DNA of 64,000 bases from Flavimobilis soli (GTDB taxonomy: Bacteria; Actinomycetota; Actinomycetes; Actinomycetales; Cellulomonadaceae): NCBI RefSeq assembly GCF_002564025.1, contig NZ_PDJH01000001.1, positions 558,001 to 622,000 of the forward strand, read 5' to 3'. Both the position numbers and the translations under genes were made by a program. The notes under the pieces are model-generated. The model saw nothing but the letters and a program-made list of their open reading frames with translations. It made no database searches and was not told where the DNA came from. Positions 8,668 to 27,344 of this stretch are shown here, in pieces (within the stretch, counting starts at the first letter, position 1; each line of letters begins with the position of its first letter).

Positions 8668-8701
8668 GCCGCAGCGACGGACGTGTGTCCGAGGCTGCGG
8701 C
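8668..8701 (-). terminator. hairpin after the HAD phosphatase gene
   Basis: An 8-bp perfect stem (gccgcagc with gctgcggc) encloses an inner ggac/gtcc stem with a GTGT loop, 23 nt past the HAD stop codon. There is no U-tract, as is common for GC-rich actinobacterial terminators. Confidence 0.6.
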
Positions 8702-8724
8702 GCCTGTGCCTGGTGGCAGGTGCC

Positions 8725-9762
8725 TCAGTGGTCGCCGACCGCGAACTCCGGGACGGAGTCAGGGGCGACCGCGCCGGCGCCGGAGTCGACACTGTCCCAC
8801 GCAGCAGCGCACGCCGCACGGACGATGTCGACGCCGTCCGCGTCGTCGGCGAGCTTCGTGTCGTCGAGCTCGAGACGTCCGTCGACGACCCGGGCGGCCG
8901 CGCCGCGGCTGACCCACCAGCCGGACTCGAGCCGCGGCTCGGGGTGCGCGACGAGCAGCGCACGCAGGTCCTCACCGATGAGGTGCGGACGCAGGTGCGG
9001 CTCGGCGAGCACGTCGTCGCGCGCGGTGTTGACGCCCGTGAGGACGTGCAGACCGGGGTATCCTCCGGCGCGCGCGCCGGCGAGGTCGGTGTCGAGGCGG
9101 TCACCGACGACGAGCACACGCTCGGCGCCGGCGCGCTCGACCGCGAGCTCGTACATCCGCGGCGACGGCTTACCGGCGCTGTCCGGCGTGACGCCGGTCG
9201 CGTTGACGACGGCTCCGACGAGCGCGCCGTTTCCGGGCGCGTAACCGCGGGCCGTCGGCAGGGAGAGGTCGAGGTTGCTCGCGACGTACCAGGCGCCGCG
9301 CCCGACGGCGTACGCCGCCTCCGCGAGGTCCTTCCAGCCGAGCTCGGGCGCGAAGCCCTGGACGACTGCGTCGGGCTCGTCGTCGGCGGAGCCGACGACC
9401 GTGAAGCCCGACGTCGTCACGGCGGTGCGCAGGCCGGCGCCGCCGACGACGAGCACCTTCGCCCCGGGTGCGAGCCGCGTCTCGAGAACCTTGGCCGCGG
9501 CCTGGGCCGCGGTCATGACCTCGTCGGGCTGCGTCGGGATGCCGAGCGACGTGAGCTGGTCCGAGACCGACTCGGGCTCTCGCGACGCGTTGTTGGTGAC
9601 GAAGACGAGCCCGAGCCCGCGCTCGCGCGCGGACGTGAGCCCCTCGGCTGCGTGGTCGATCGGCAGCGGGCCGCGGTAGGCGACGCCGTCGAGGTCCACG
9701 AGCGCGAGGTCGTAGGCCTCGGCGAGCGGCCGGTCGGTCCCGATGAGGCCGGCTGCGGTCAC
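8725..9762 (-). CDS. HAD-superfamily (type IIA) phosphatase
   Basis: 345 aa. HAD motif I is DLDGVAYRG at residues 23-31, motif II is in FVTNNASREP, the motif III lysine is in GKPSPRMYE, and motif IV is VVGDRLDTDLAGA. This is the NagD-like subfamily. The orthologue by position is M. tuberculosis Rv1692, reported as a glycerol-3-phosphate phosphatase; the substrate here is inferred. The C-terminal 80 residues go beyond the HAD core. The GTG start at 9762 overlaps the stop of the upstream repeat protein (GTGA), so the two are coupled. Confidence 0.9.
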   Translation of the reverse strand: MTAAGLIGTDRPLAEAYDLALVDLDGVAYRGPLPIDHAAEGLTSARERGLGLVFVTNNASREPESVSDQLTSLGIPTQPDEVMTAAQAAAKVLETRLAPGAKVLVVGGAGLRTAVTTSGFTVVGSADDEPDAVVQGFAPELGWKDLAEAAYAVGRGAWYVASNLDLSLPTARGYAPGNGALVGAVVNATGVTPDSAGKPSPRMYELAVERAGAERVLVVGDRLDTDLAGARAGGYPGLHVLTGVNTARDDVLAEPHLRPHLIGEDLRALLVAHPEPRLESGWWVSRGAAARVVDGRLELDDTKLADDADGVDIVRAACAAAWDSVDSGAGAVAPDSVPEFAVGDH

Positions 9763-11921
9763 TTCTCGTCCTCCGTGCTGTCAGTCTCGGCGTCGTCCTC
9801 GGGAGCGTCGCCGCGCTCGTCGGGAGCGACGGCCTCGGCGGTCTGCGTCGCGCCGCTGGTCGGGTCGTCGGCCTCCAGGGCTGCGTCGTCGCTCTCGCCG
9901 TCGGCGACCTGTGCGTCGCCCCTCGGGGTGTCGGCCGACGTGTCGGTGTCGTCTCCCTCGGTCGCTGCCGCGTCGTCAGGCGTCTCGGGCTCGGGGACGA
10001 GCTCCTCGGTCAGGTCGTAGACGACGACGTCGTCCTCCTCGTCGACCTCGCCGCTCGCGGCGCGGATCTCGTCGGCGGTGAAACCGGCGAGCGCGTGAGC
10101 AGCGGCGTCGGGGCGACCGGCGGCCTCGTGGACGAGCGAGCGTGCGACGGCGACGCGCGCCTCGAGGAGGCGTTCCCCGCGCGGGACCTCGATCTGGTCG
10201 AGCACCGCGAGTGCGGCGTCGAGCTCGCCGAGGTCGCCGCGGGCGCCGCTGACGACGATCGCGAGCTCGACCTTGGCGGAGGGCTCGAGCGTCTCGGCCT
10301 CAGGCGTGGCTGCGAGGGCGATCGCCCGTTCAGGGCGCTCAAGTCCGCGCTCGCAGTCAGCCATGACCGGAAGGTGCTCGGACGACCCGTTGAGCCGACG
10401 CACGGTGCGCAGCTCGCGCAGCGCCTCGGCGTAGCGACCCGTGCGGTAGGCCGCGAGGCCTGCGGCCTCGCGGACGATGTCGACGCGCCCGCCGCGGCGG
10501 ACGGCCTCCTGGGCGTGCTCGTATGCCAGCTCCGGGTCGACGTCGATGAGGCGGGCGACCATGACGAGGTGGCGCCCGACGGCCTCGGCGTTGTCCTTGC
10601 TCAGCGTTCGCAGGCGACCGCGAGCGTCGCGGTCGAGCTCGCTGAACGAGACCTCGTCGGGCAGGACAGGCCCGTGGCGCGGGGCGTCGCCCTCAGCGTT
10701 GCGCGGGCGGTCGTCACGGGCAGGACGGTTGCTGTGCTCGTGGCGGTCGGGACGCTGCCGCAGACCCGGGCGGTCGTCACGACGGCGGTCGTCGCCGCCC
10801 TCGTAGCCGCGCGAGCCTGCACGGTCCGAGGTGCGGGGGCGGTAGTCCCCCGCCGGCGGACGGCCTTCGCGGTGCGCAGGACGACGGTCGTAGCTGGACG
10901 GACGACGCTCGCCGCTGGTGGAGCGCTCGTCGCGACGCGCCGCCCCGCTCTCGCTACGGGGGCGCTCGTCCCGACGGTCGGATCCGAAGGAGGGACGCGA
11001 ACCGTAGGACGGGCGGGAGTCGCGGCCACCACCGCGGGAGCCGCCGAACGATGGGCGCGAACCGTAAGAGCCACGCTCGTCGCGCTGGGTGCGCTCATCG
11101 TCGCGGCGGGGCTGACCGCCCCGGAAGCCACGCTCCTCGCGACCTGTGCCGCGATCGTCGCGACGCTCCGCGCCGAACGAGGGACGCGAACCGTAGGACG
11201 GACGAGAGTCCCGGCCTCCACCTCGGGGCCGACCGAACGAGGACCGCGCGTCGCGGTCTCCATCGCGCGAGTCGCCGAACGTCGGGCGCGAGTCGCGGTC
11301 GTCGCGGCCTGCACCGTAGGACGGGCGCCGGTCACGGCCGGAGTCGCGCGTCGGGCGGGAGTCGCGGTCACCACCGCGGGAGCCGCCGAACGACGGGCGC
11401 GAACCGTAAGAGCCACGCTCGTCGCGCTGGGTGCGCTCATCGTCGCGGCGCGGCTGACCGCCCCGGAAGCCACGCTCCTCACGACCCGTCCCGCGATCGT
11501 CGCGACGCTCCGCGCCGAACGAAGGACGCGAACCGTAGGACGGACGAGAGTCCCGGCCTCCACCTCGCGGGCCGCCGTAGGAAGGACGCGTGTCACGGTC
11601 GTTGCGCGTTGCACCGGAGCGGCGGTCGTCGTTGCGGAAGGACCCACGCTCGTCGCCGCGGTCGTTCGAGCTGGGCCGGGCGTCGCGGCCAGCGCCGTAG
11701 CGGCTGCCCTGGTTGTCGTCGCGGCGTGCGTCGCCGTAGCGGGGACCAGAGTCGCGGCGGCCGTAGCTACCGCTGCGCGGTGCTCTGTCGCTGCGCGGTG
11801 CTCTGTCGCTGCGCGGTGCTCGGTCGCTGCCGCGGTCGTCGCGGCTGCCTCGGGGTGCGGACGAGGACCGCCTGGGCTGCTCGCCGTCGTCGCGGCGGTT
11901 CCTGTCTGGGTTCTCGTTCAC
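9759..11921 (-). CDS. large Arg/Gly/Asp-rich disordered protein with a TPR-like domain (Rv1691-like)
   Basis: 720 aa from a GTG at 11921, the only nearby start after which the composition looks normal; GGAAGG lies 12 nt upstream, a loose spacing. Residues 1 to about 475 are low complexity, rich in Arg, Asp, Gly, Ser and Tyr, with recurring DSRPSYGSRPSFG, RRDDRGTGREERGFRGGQP and SDRAPR units. Residues about 490-650 look like helical TPR repeats (AYEHAQEAVRRG, RYAEALRELRTV). The last 80 residues are strongly acidic. The C-terminal part matches the TPR protein Rv1691 that precedes the HAD phosphatase in mycobacteria. A role in RNA or ribosome binding is possible from composition only. It lies directly downstream of the rrn operon. 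Confidence 0.85.
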   Translation of the reverse strand: MNENPDRNRRDDGEQPRRSSSAPRGSRDDRGSDRAPRSDRAPRSDRAPRSGSYGRRDSGPRYGDARRDDNQGSRYGAGRDARPSSNDRGDERGSFRNDDRRSGATRNDRDTRPSYGGPRGGGRDSRPSYGSRPSFGAERRDDRGTGREERGFRGGQPRRDDERTQRDERGSYGSRPSFGGSRGGDRDSRPTRDSGRDRRPSYGAGRDDRDSRPTFGDSRDGDRDARSSFGRPRGGGRDSRPSYGSRPSFGAERRDDRGTGREERGFRGGQPRRDDERTQRDERGSYGSRPSFGGSRGGGRDSRPSYGSRPSFGSDRRDERPRSESGAARRDERSTSGERRPSSYDRRPAHREGRPPAGDYRPRTSDRAGSRGYEGGDDRRRDDRPGLRQRPDRHEHSNRPARDDRPRNAEGDAPRHGPVLPDEVSFSELDRDARGRLRTLSKDNAEAVGRHLVMVARLIDVDPELAYEHAQEAVRRGGRVDIVREAAGLAAYRTGRYAEALRELRTVRRLNGSSEHLPVMADCERGLERPERAIALAATPEAETLEPSAKVELAIVVSGARGDLGELDAALAVLDQIEVPRGERLLEARVAVARSLVHEAAGRPDAAAHALAGFTADEIRAASGEVDEEDDVVVYDLTEELVPEPETPDDAAATEGDDTDTSADTPRGDAQVADGESDDAALEADDPTSGATQTAEAVAPDERGDAPEDDAETDSTEDEK
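11011..11225. repeat. copy 1 of a 215-bp near-identical direct repeat inside the Arg/Gly gene
   Basis: Almost identical to 11353-11567, offset exactly 342 bp (114 codons), so the duplication is in frame. The two copies differ at only a handful of bases. It encodes about residues 233-304 of the protein. Confidence 0.92.
11353..11567. repeat. copy 2 of the 215-bp direct repeat
   Basis: Partner of 11011-11225; encodes about residues 119-190. High identity at the DNA level implies recent duplication or gene conversion. Confidence 0.92.
11772..11825. repeat. 18-bp tandem repeat, three copies (SDRAPR units)
   Basis: The unit gctgcgcggtgctctgtc occurs three times, the last with one change. It keeps the reading frame and gives three consecutive SDRAPR units near residues 33-50 of the Arg/Gly protein. 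Confidence 0.9.
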
Positions 11922-12120
11922 GCTGATGCGGTTCCTTCCACGATTGAGTTGCGCTCCATTGTCGCAGAGAACGATGGGGAGCGAGGTGTGACGAATGACG
12001 GGCCTTCGCGGCCCCGTTGCCGCGCGGGGGTCCGGCTGGCGGCAAGAAGCGCCGCCGAGCCGGGTCGTGAGACCGGGACAGCGGCCGGCAGGCCGGTGGC
12101 CGTCCCTGCATGCGCGCACG

Positions 12121-12154
12121 CCAAAGGCCCACCCCGTGCGGGGTGGGCCTTTGG
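12121..12154 (-). terminator. rrn operon terminator
   Basis: A perfect 15-bp stem (ccaaaggcccacccc with its complement) and a 4-nt loop, 9 nt past the 3' end of 5S rRNA. No clear U-tract follows. The rest of 11922-12120 shows nothing convincing. Confidence 0.88.
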
Positions 12155-12162
12155 TGAATGGT

Positions 12163-12282
12163 TGTCCGGCGGCGTCCTACTCTCCCACCCCGTCTCCAGG
12201 GCAGTACCATCGGCGCTGAGAGGCTTAGCTTCCGGGTTCGGAATGGGACCGGGCGTTTCCCTCTCGCTATGACCGCCGTAAC
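12163..12282 (-). rRNA. rrf: 5S ribosomal RNA
   Basis: On the minus strand the sequence starts GTTACGGCGGTCATAGCG, contains the universal CCCATTCCGAACCCGGAAG region, and ends GACGCCGCCGGACAACC. About 120 nt; ends may be off by a few bases. Confidence 0.95.
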
Positions 12283-12353
12283 TCTATGGAGATATCCGTC
12301 GCTGGTATCTCGGGAACCGCACAGTGGACGCGTAGCACAAAATTAGTTGTTAT
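12283..12353 (-). other. 23S-5S spacer with the distal arm of the 23S processing stem
   Basis: Contains, at 12314-12337, the partner of 15511-15534 in the 16S-23S spacer: in the transcript, 14 consecutive pairs (cgcgtccactgtgc) plus four pairs on either side separated by single unpaired or wobble positions. Together they can close a long stem around the 23S rRNA, the usual substrate for RNase III. Confidence 0.75.
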
Positions 12354-17433
<5,080 letters not shown>

Positions 17434-17663
17434 TGTTTGACGCCAACCAGGCGAACCCGGTTAACAACCATACGAAGCAGACCATCCCGAAGGACAGCCT
17501 GAATAAAACTGGCATCAAGATCGAAAACTTGCGTTTTCAATCCATTATCCAAAGGAATCCTCTATGAGCAACCCGACCCAGCCCAGGAAGGACCAGACCA
17601 AGCCACCCGACAGGGATATTTGGCATTGACTATCAAGCACACTGTTGAGTTCTCAAGGAACAG
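17434..17663 (-). other. rrn leader with boxA-like element and 16S processing arm
   Basis: The leader RNA carries TGTTCCTTGAGAACTCAAC (near 17645-17663 on the opposite strand), which resembles the actinobacterial rrn boxA and is also the proximal arm of the 16S precursor stem that pairs with 15669-15698. No protein gene was seen in this stretch. Confidence 0.75.
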
Positions 17664-17711
17664 ACGCGCATCCCCACCAACCCTTCCGGGCGGCTCGGAG
17701 GCAACCGTTCA

Positions 17712-17741
17712 AACTTACCCGATCCATCCCGCCGTGTCCAA
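17712..17741 (-). promoter_or_regulatory. rrn promoter, proximal
   Basis: On the minus strand TTGGAC (17741-17736) and TAAGTT (17717-17712) are separated by 18 nt, close to the sigma-70-type rrn promoters of other Actinobacteria. Confidence 0.75.
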
Positions 17742-17797
17742 CCCGCATCCCGGCAGAACCGAGAGCTGGTTGTGATCGGCTGGAGGGCCGGACCGAT

Positions 17798-17803
17798 ACT
17801 CTA
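17798..17803 (-). promoter_or_regulatory. possible additional rrn -10 box (TAGAGT)
   Basis: TAGAGT within GAGGTAGAGTATCGG resembles a good -10 element, but no -35 box was found at 17-18 nt. Confidence 0.4.
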
Positions 17804-17938
17804 CCTCATTCCCGCGCAGAGCACGAGAGCCGAGTTTCGCATCGAGGAGTCACCCTCGGGGACCGGCCGGCCGCTCCTTCACACCTGGGTGCGAGGCCTG
17901 CGGCAGTCCGTTCCTCCCCTCTCGGGGCGACTCGAAGA

Positions 17939-17968
17939 ACACTACGGGGCGGCGACGATCAGGGTCAA
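17939..17968 (-). promoter_or_regulatory. rrn promoter, distal
   Basis: TTGACC (17968-17963) and TAGTGT (17944-17939) with an 18-nt spacer. It lies within 40 nt of the end of tyrS, giving the rrn operon at least two tandem promoters. Confidence 0.7.
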
Positions 17969-17977
17969 GTTCCGTCC

Positions 17978-17995
17978 CGGTGACGACCGTCACCG
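17978..17995 (-). terminator. hairpin after tyrS
   Basis: A 7-bp stem cggtgac/gtcaccg with a 4-nt loop starts 9 nt past the tyrS stop. Likely ends tyrS transcription just before the rrn promoters. Confidence 0.55.
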
Positions 17996-18004
17996 CCCAC
18001 CCGC

Positions 18005-19294
18005 TCAGGCGCGAGCGGCCCCCTGGCCAGGCTCGTCGCCCAGCACCGCGACCGTCACCGTGCGCTTGCCACGGCGCAGCAGCACGTAGCGCTCCGCAAG
18101 CACGTCGTGCGCCGAGAGCACTGCGTCCTCACCGGACACCTTGACGTTGTTGACGTACACGCCACCCTCGGCGATCGCGCGTCGCGCCGCGCTCTTGCCC
18201 TTCACGACACCGGTAGCAGCGAGCACGTCGGCGACCGGGTCCCCGACCGCGAAGCCCGTCCGCGGAAGGCCCTCCGTCGCCGCCGCGAGCGTCTCAGGAT
18301 CCAGGTCCGCCAGCTCGCCGCGTCCGAACAGCGCCTGGCTCGCGGCGATCGCCTGCTGCGTCGCGCGCTCGCCGTGCACCATCGTCGTGACGTCCGCCGC
18401 GAGCGCCTTCTGCGCCTCACGCGCCGCCGGACGCTCGGCGACGGCCGCCTCGAGCTCCGCGATCTCCTCGCGCGTCCGGAAGGTGAACGTGCGCAGCCAA
18501 CCGACGACGTCGGCGTCGTCCGCGTTGACCCAGAACTGGTAGAAGGCGTACGGCGACATCATGTCCGGCGCGAGCCACACGGCGCCGCCCTCGGACTTGC
18601 CGAACTTCGTGCCGTCCGCCTTCGTGATGAGCGGCGTCGTGAGCGCGTGGACAGACTTCTGGTCGGCCTTGCGCACGAGCTCCACACCCGACAGAAGGTT
18701 GCCCCACTGGTCGTTGCCGCCCGTCTGCAGGGTGCAGCCGTACCGGCGGTTGAGCTCGAGGAAGTCCATGCCCTGGAGGATCTGGTAGCTGAACTCCGTG
18801 AACGAGATGCCCTCGTCGGACGCGAGCCGGCGCGCGACCGTCTCCTTCGCGAGCATCGTCCCGAGGCGGTAGTGCTTGCCGACGTCGCGCAGGAAGTCCA
18901 GCGCCGACAGGCCGGCGTGCCAGTCCAGGTTGTTGACCATGCGCGCCGGGTTCTCCCCCTCGAACGAGAGGAAGCGCGAGATCTGGGTCTGCAGGCGCTC
19001 GACCCAGCCGGCGACCGTCTCGCGGTCGTTGAGGACACGCTCGCCCGACATGCGCGGGTCCCCGATCAGGCCCGTCGCCCCGCCGACGAGTGCGATGGGG
19101 TGGTGGCCCGCGAGCTGGAGGTGGCGCAGCAGGACGAGCTGGACCAGGTGGCCGTGGTGCAGGCTCGGCGCGGTCGGGTCGAAGCCGCAGTAATAGGTGA
19201 TCGGACCGTTCTCGAGAGCCGCGCGCAGGGCCTCGACATCAGTCGTCTGGCTGACCAGCCCGCGCCACTGGAGTTCATCAAGAACGTTGCTCAC
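18005..19294 (-). CDS. tyrS: tyrosyl-tRNA synthetase
   Basis: 429 aa, class I synthetase charging tRNA-Tyr. The HIGH-like motif is in PTAPSLHHGHLV (near residue 40), the KMSKS-like motif is KFGKSEGG, and a C-terminal S4 RNA-binding domain (KSAARRAIAEGGVYVNN) ends the protein. The GTG at 19294 is taken as start because it has AAGGAG about 6 nt upstream and the family begins NVLDELQWRG; the frame is open further up, but that sequence is not family-like. The 5' end overlaps the glycosylase gene by 17 nt. Confidence 0.95.
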   Translation of the reverse strand: MSNVLDELQWRGLVSQTTDVEALRAALENGPITYYCGFDPTAPSLHHGHLVQLVLLRHLQLAGHHPIALVGGATGLIGDPRMSGERVLNDRETVAGWVERLQTQISRFLSFEGENPARMVNNLDWHAGLSALDFLRDVGKHYRLGTMLAKETVARRLASDEGISFTEFSYQILQGMDFLELNRRYGCTLQTGGNDQWGNLLSGVELVRKADQKSVHALTTPLITKADGTKFGKSEGGAVWLAPDMMSPYAFYQFWVNADDADVVGWLRTFTFRTREEIAELEAAVAERPAAREAQKALAADVTTMVHGERATQQAIAASQALFGRGELADLDPETLAAATEGLPRTGFAVGDPVADVLAATGVVKGKSAARRAIAEGGVYVNNVKVSGEDAVLSAHDVLAERYVLLRRGKRTVTVAVLGDEPGQGAARA

Positions 19295-19976
19295 CGCTGC
19301 TCCTTCGTGCTTCGCGACCTCGGACGAGGTCAACAGCACTAGTCTGCCCTGTCCGCCGACGCGGCTGCGACGGGCCACGGAACTGCGAGACGGTCGGGTC
19401 CCCGGCGAGCCACAGCCGCCACGGGAACCGCTCGGGGTCCGCCCCCGCTGCGCCCACCCCCACGCGAGGACCCGTCTCGACGGCACCCGCCGGTACCGCG
19501 TGCTCACGGACGAGAAGCTCGAGGCCTTCGCCGGTGAGAAGGTCCGCGCCGTCGTCGGCCAGGGTCAGACCGAGCGCGTCCGCGAGGCGCGCAGGCCCGC
19601 GCGCCAGGTCCACGGGCGAACGGACGACGCCGCGCACCTGCCGCCGTGCCGTCGCAAGGTCCGCTCCCTCGACCACCTCACCCGCACGCAGGAGGACCGC
19701 GCGCGCCGTCCCCTCCTCGGCGCCCACGACGTTCGCGCAGTGGTGCAGCCCCATGTGGCGGTAGACGTAGAGACGGCCCGGAGGGCCGAACATCGTCGCG
19801 TTGCGACGGCTCAAGCCCCTGAACGCGTGCGACGCCGGGTCCGTCTCCCCCGCGTACGCCTCGACCTCCGTCACGCGCAGCGTGACGCGCCCGTCAGGTG
19901 TCGTGCGCACCAGGTGCGCGTCGAGCAGCCCGTGCGCGACGTCGAGCACCGGTCGCACGAACCAGCGGCGCGACAC
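19278..19976 (-). CDS. DNA-3-methyladenine (alkyladenine) glycosylase, AAG/MPG family
   Basis: 232 aa from the chosen GTG. It excises alkylated purines in base-excision repair. AAG-family features: WFVRPVLDVAHGLLDAHLVR at the start, VTEVEAYAGETDPASHAFRG with the catalytic Glu, GPPGRLYVYRHMGLHHCANV, and the C-terminal GDPTVSQFRG. Family length is about 200-230 aa, so the GTG at 19976 fits. The same frame is open to 20249 with other starts at 20081 and 20153, but that extra sequence is Pro/Ala/Arg-rich and not family-like. The end overlaps the tyrS start by 17 nt. The remaining 19977-20286 region shows no other gene I can support. Confidence 0.88.
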   Translation of the reverse strand: MSRRWFVRPVLDVAHGLLDAHLVRTTPDGRVTLRVTEVEAYAGETDPASHAFRGLSRRNATMFGPPGRLYVYRHMGLHHCANVVGAEEGTARAVLLRAGEVVEGADLATARRQVRGVVRSPVDLARGPARLADALGLTLADDGADLLTGEGLELLVREHAVPAGAVETGPRVGVGAAGADPERFPWRLWLAGDPTVSQFRGPSQPRRRTGQTSAVDLVRGREARRSSGEQRS

Positions 19977-20286
19977 AGGCAGACGGCCCTCGGCCCCCGA
20001 GGCCGCGGGCGGCCCCTCGAGGGTGGGGCGCCTCGGGGCGGGCGCGCCGGCCGGCGGGGTCTCGTGAGGGCGTTGGTGCACGTCCCCATGGTGCTGTCTC
20101 GGTGGCGCGAGCGCCTCCCGCGGCACGCGGGCTCGGGCCGTGCTGGGCGCCATCACGCCGGGTCGGCGCCCCGGCTGCGTCGTCCGCCGCGAGCAGCGGG
20201 CACCGTCAGGCCAGCAGTCATCCGCTGACGCCCCGCGCCCGCCGGGCACCGACGCTCCGACACCGCCGGCCTCTCACCGGAGCCGG

Positions 20287-20856
20287 TCAGTCCTCGACGA
20301 GGTTGCCGGTGCCGTCGAGGCGCACGTGGGCGCGCTCGCGCGTGCGGTGCTCGGCATAGTGCTCGCGCTCCTCCCGCATGAACTCGCGCCAGGCCGGCTC
20401 GAGGGCTGCGCCGTCACGCTCGAGACCACGCTCGAGGCGCACGTCGTCCGGCGCCTCGACCCACACGACGAGCGGCGAGAACCGCTCGGTCCCGAGGCTC
20501 GCCGAGCCGCAGCCCTCCACGACGAGGAAGTCGGCGAGCGGGACCGAGTGGCGCTCCGCGTACTTGCCCAGGCCCCAGTCGTACCGGCGGTACCTGCCCG
20601 GACGCCCCTCCGCGAGGGGCTCGAGCACCCACTCCACGAGCCGGTCGACGCCCGCGCGCATGCCGGTCCACCCCTCGTACAGGTCGTCCATGTGCACGAC
20701 CTGCGCCGGGAGCAGCGCACCGAGCTGCGCCGCGAGCGTCGTCTTGCCCGAACCTGCCGGACCGTCCACGCACACGAGGCGCGTCGCCCCGAGCCCCGCG
20801 GGCCGCTCCGCCGCCATGCTCGCGACCAGCTCCACGACATGAGCGGGGGCGGTCAC
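20287..20856 (-). CDS. P-loop kinase, uridine-kinase-like
   Basis: 189 aa. Walker A is GPAGSGKTT at residues 32-40; VHMDDLYEGW is like the substrate loop of the uridine kinase/phosphoribulokinase group, and LVVEGCGS is a Walker-B-like strand. It is likely a small-molecule kinase; the substrate cannot be told. The GTG start at 20856 has GGAGGTGA 5 nt upstream. It follows argH by 57 nt on the same strand, so co-transcription with the arginine genes is possible but may be incidental. Confidence 0.85.
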   Translation of the reverse strand: MTAPAHVVELVASMAAERPAGLGATRLVCVDGPAGSGKTTLAAQLGALLPAQVVHMDDLYEGWTGMRAGVDRLVEWVLEPLAEGRPGRYRRYDWGLGKYAERHSVPLADFLVVEGCGSASLGTERFSPLVVWVEAPDDVRLERGLERDGAALEPAWREFMREEREHYAEHRTRERAHVRLDGTGNLVED

Positions 20857-20913
20857 GACGTCACCTCCGTCGTCATGACCGCCCCCTTCGTCGTGCCGCT
20901 GGTCGTCGGCGCC

Positions 20914-23591
<2,678 letters not shown>

Positions 23592-23670
23592 GGCAGTTCT
23601 CTCTCTCACACAGTTGGGGTGTTCGTAGTCTTTCAGGGCCGCGCTCGCGCGGTCACGTGCGTCGGGTGGC

Positions 23671-26387
<2,717 letters not shown>

Positions 26388-26391
<4 letters not shown>

Positions 26392-27308
26392 CGGGTCACC
26401 TCCTCGGTGCGCGGGCCGCCCGGGTGCACGAGCGTGCCGTTGCCCTGGTTGGTGAACACCTCGAGCAGGACCGAGTGCGCGACGCGACCGTCGATCACGG
26501 TCGCGCGGGAGACGCCGCCCTGCACGGCGCGCAGGCACGCCTCCATCTTCGGGACCATGCCCGACTCGAGGGACGGCAGGAGCGCCTCGAGCTCGGTCTC
26601 GGAGATCGTCGAGACGAGCGACGACCTGTCGGGCCACGACGTGTACAGCCCCTCGACGTCCGTCAGCACGATGAGCTTGCGCGCGCCGAGCGCGATCGCG
26701 AGCGCGGCAGCGGCCGTGTCCGCGTTGACGTTGAGGACCTGCGTCGCGTCGTCGAGGTCGGGAGCGACCGTCGACACGACAGGGATCCGGCCCGCGTCGA
26801 GAAGGTCCTGGACGGCGGACGGGTCGACCGAGACCACGTCGCCGACCATGCCGACGTCGACGGCCTCGCCGTCGACCGTCGCCGTGCGACGCCGCGCCTG
26901 GAACAGGCCACCGTCCTCTCCCGAGAGGCCGATCGCGACGGGACCGTGCGCGTTGATGAGGCCCACGAGCTCGCGCGAGACCTGACCGGTGAGGACCATC
27001 CGCACGACGTCCATCGCCTCGGGCGTCGTGACGCGCAGCCCACCACGGAACTCCGACTCGATGCCGAGCCGGGCGAGCATCGACGAGATCTGCGGGCCGC
27101 CGCCGTGCACGACGACGGGGCGCAGGCCGACCTGCCGCAGGAAGACCATGTCCTGCGCGAAGGCAGCCTTGAGCTCGTCGTCGACCATGGCGTTGCCGCC
27201 GTACTTGACGACGACGAGCGCGCCCTCGAGGTCGCGCAGCCACGGGAGCGCCTCGACGAGCACCTCGGCGCGCTGGTGCGGCGTGAGGTCGATCGGTGCG
27301 GTGGTCAT
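26388..27308 (-). CDS. argB: acetylglutamate kinase
   Basis: 306 aa, amino-acid kinase family. [10 protein letters not shown] near residue 33 and [14 protein letters not shown] are the ATP- and substrate-binding glycine loops; [13 protein letters not shown] is near the C-terminal nucleotide site. Second step of the cyclic arginine pathway; usually the arginine-inhibited enzyme. A 36-nt gap separates it from argJ. Confidence 0.97.
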
Positions 27309-27344
27309 GGTCCCCGTCTCTCGTGTCGTGGGCGGCCTCGCTCC

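Noticed and set aside
11011..11567. CRISPR-like repeated blocks
   Set aside because: Repeats are long, only two main copies, in frame and part of a coding region; no spacer-repeat periodicity and no cas genes.
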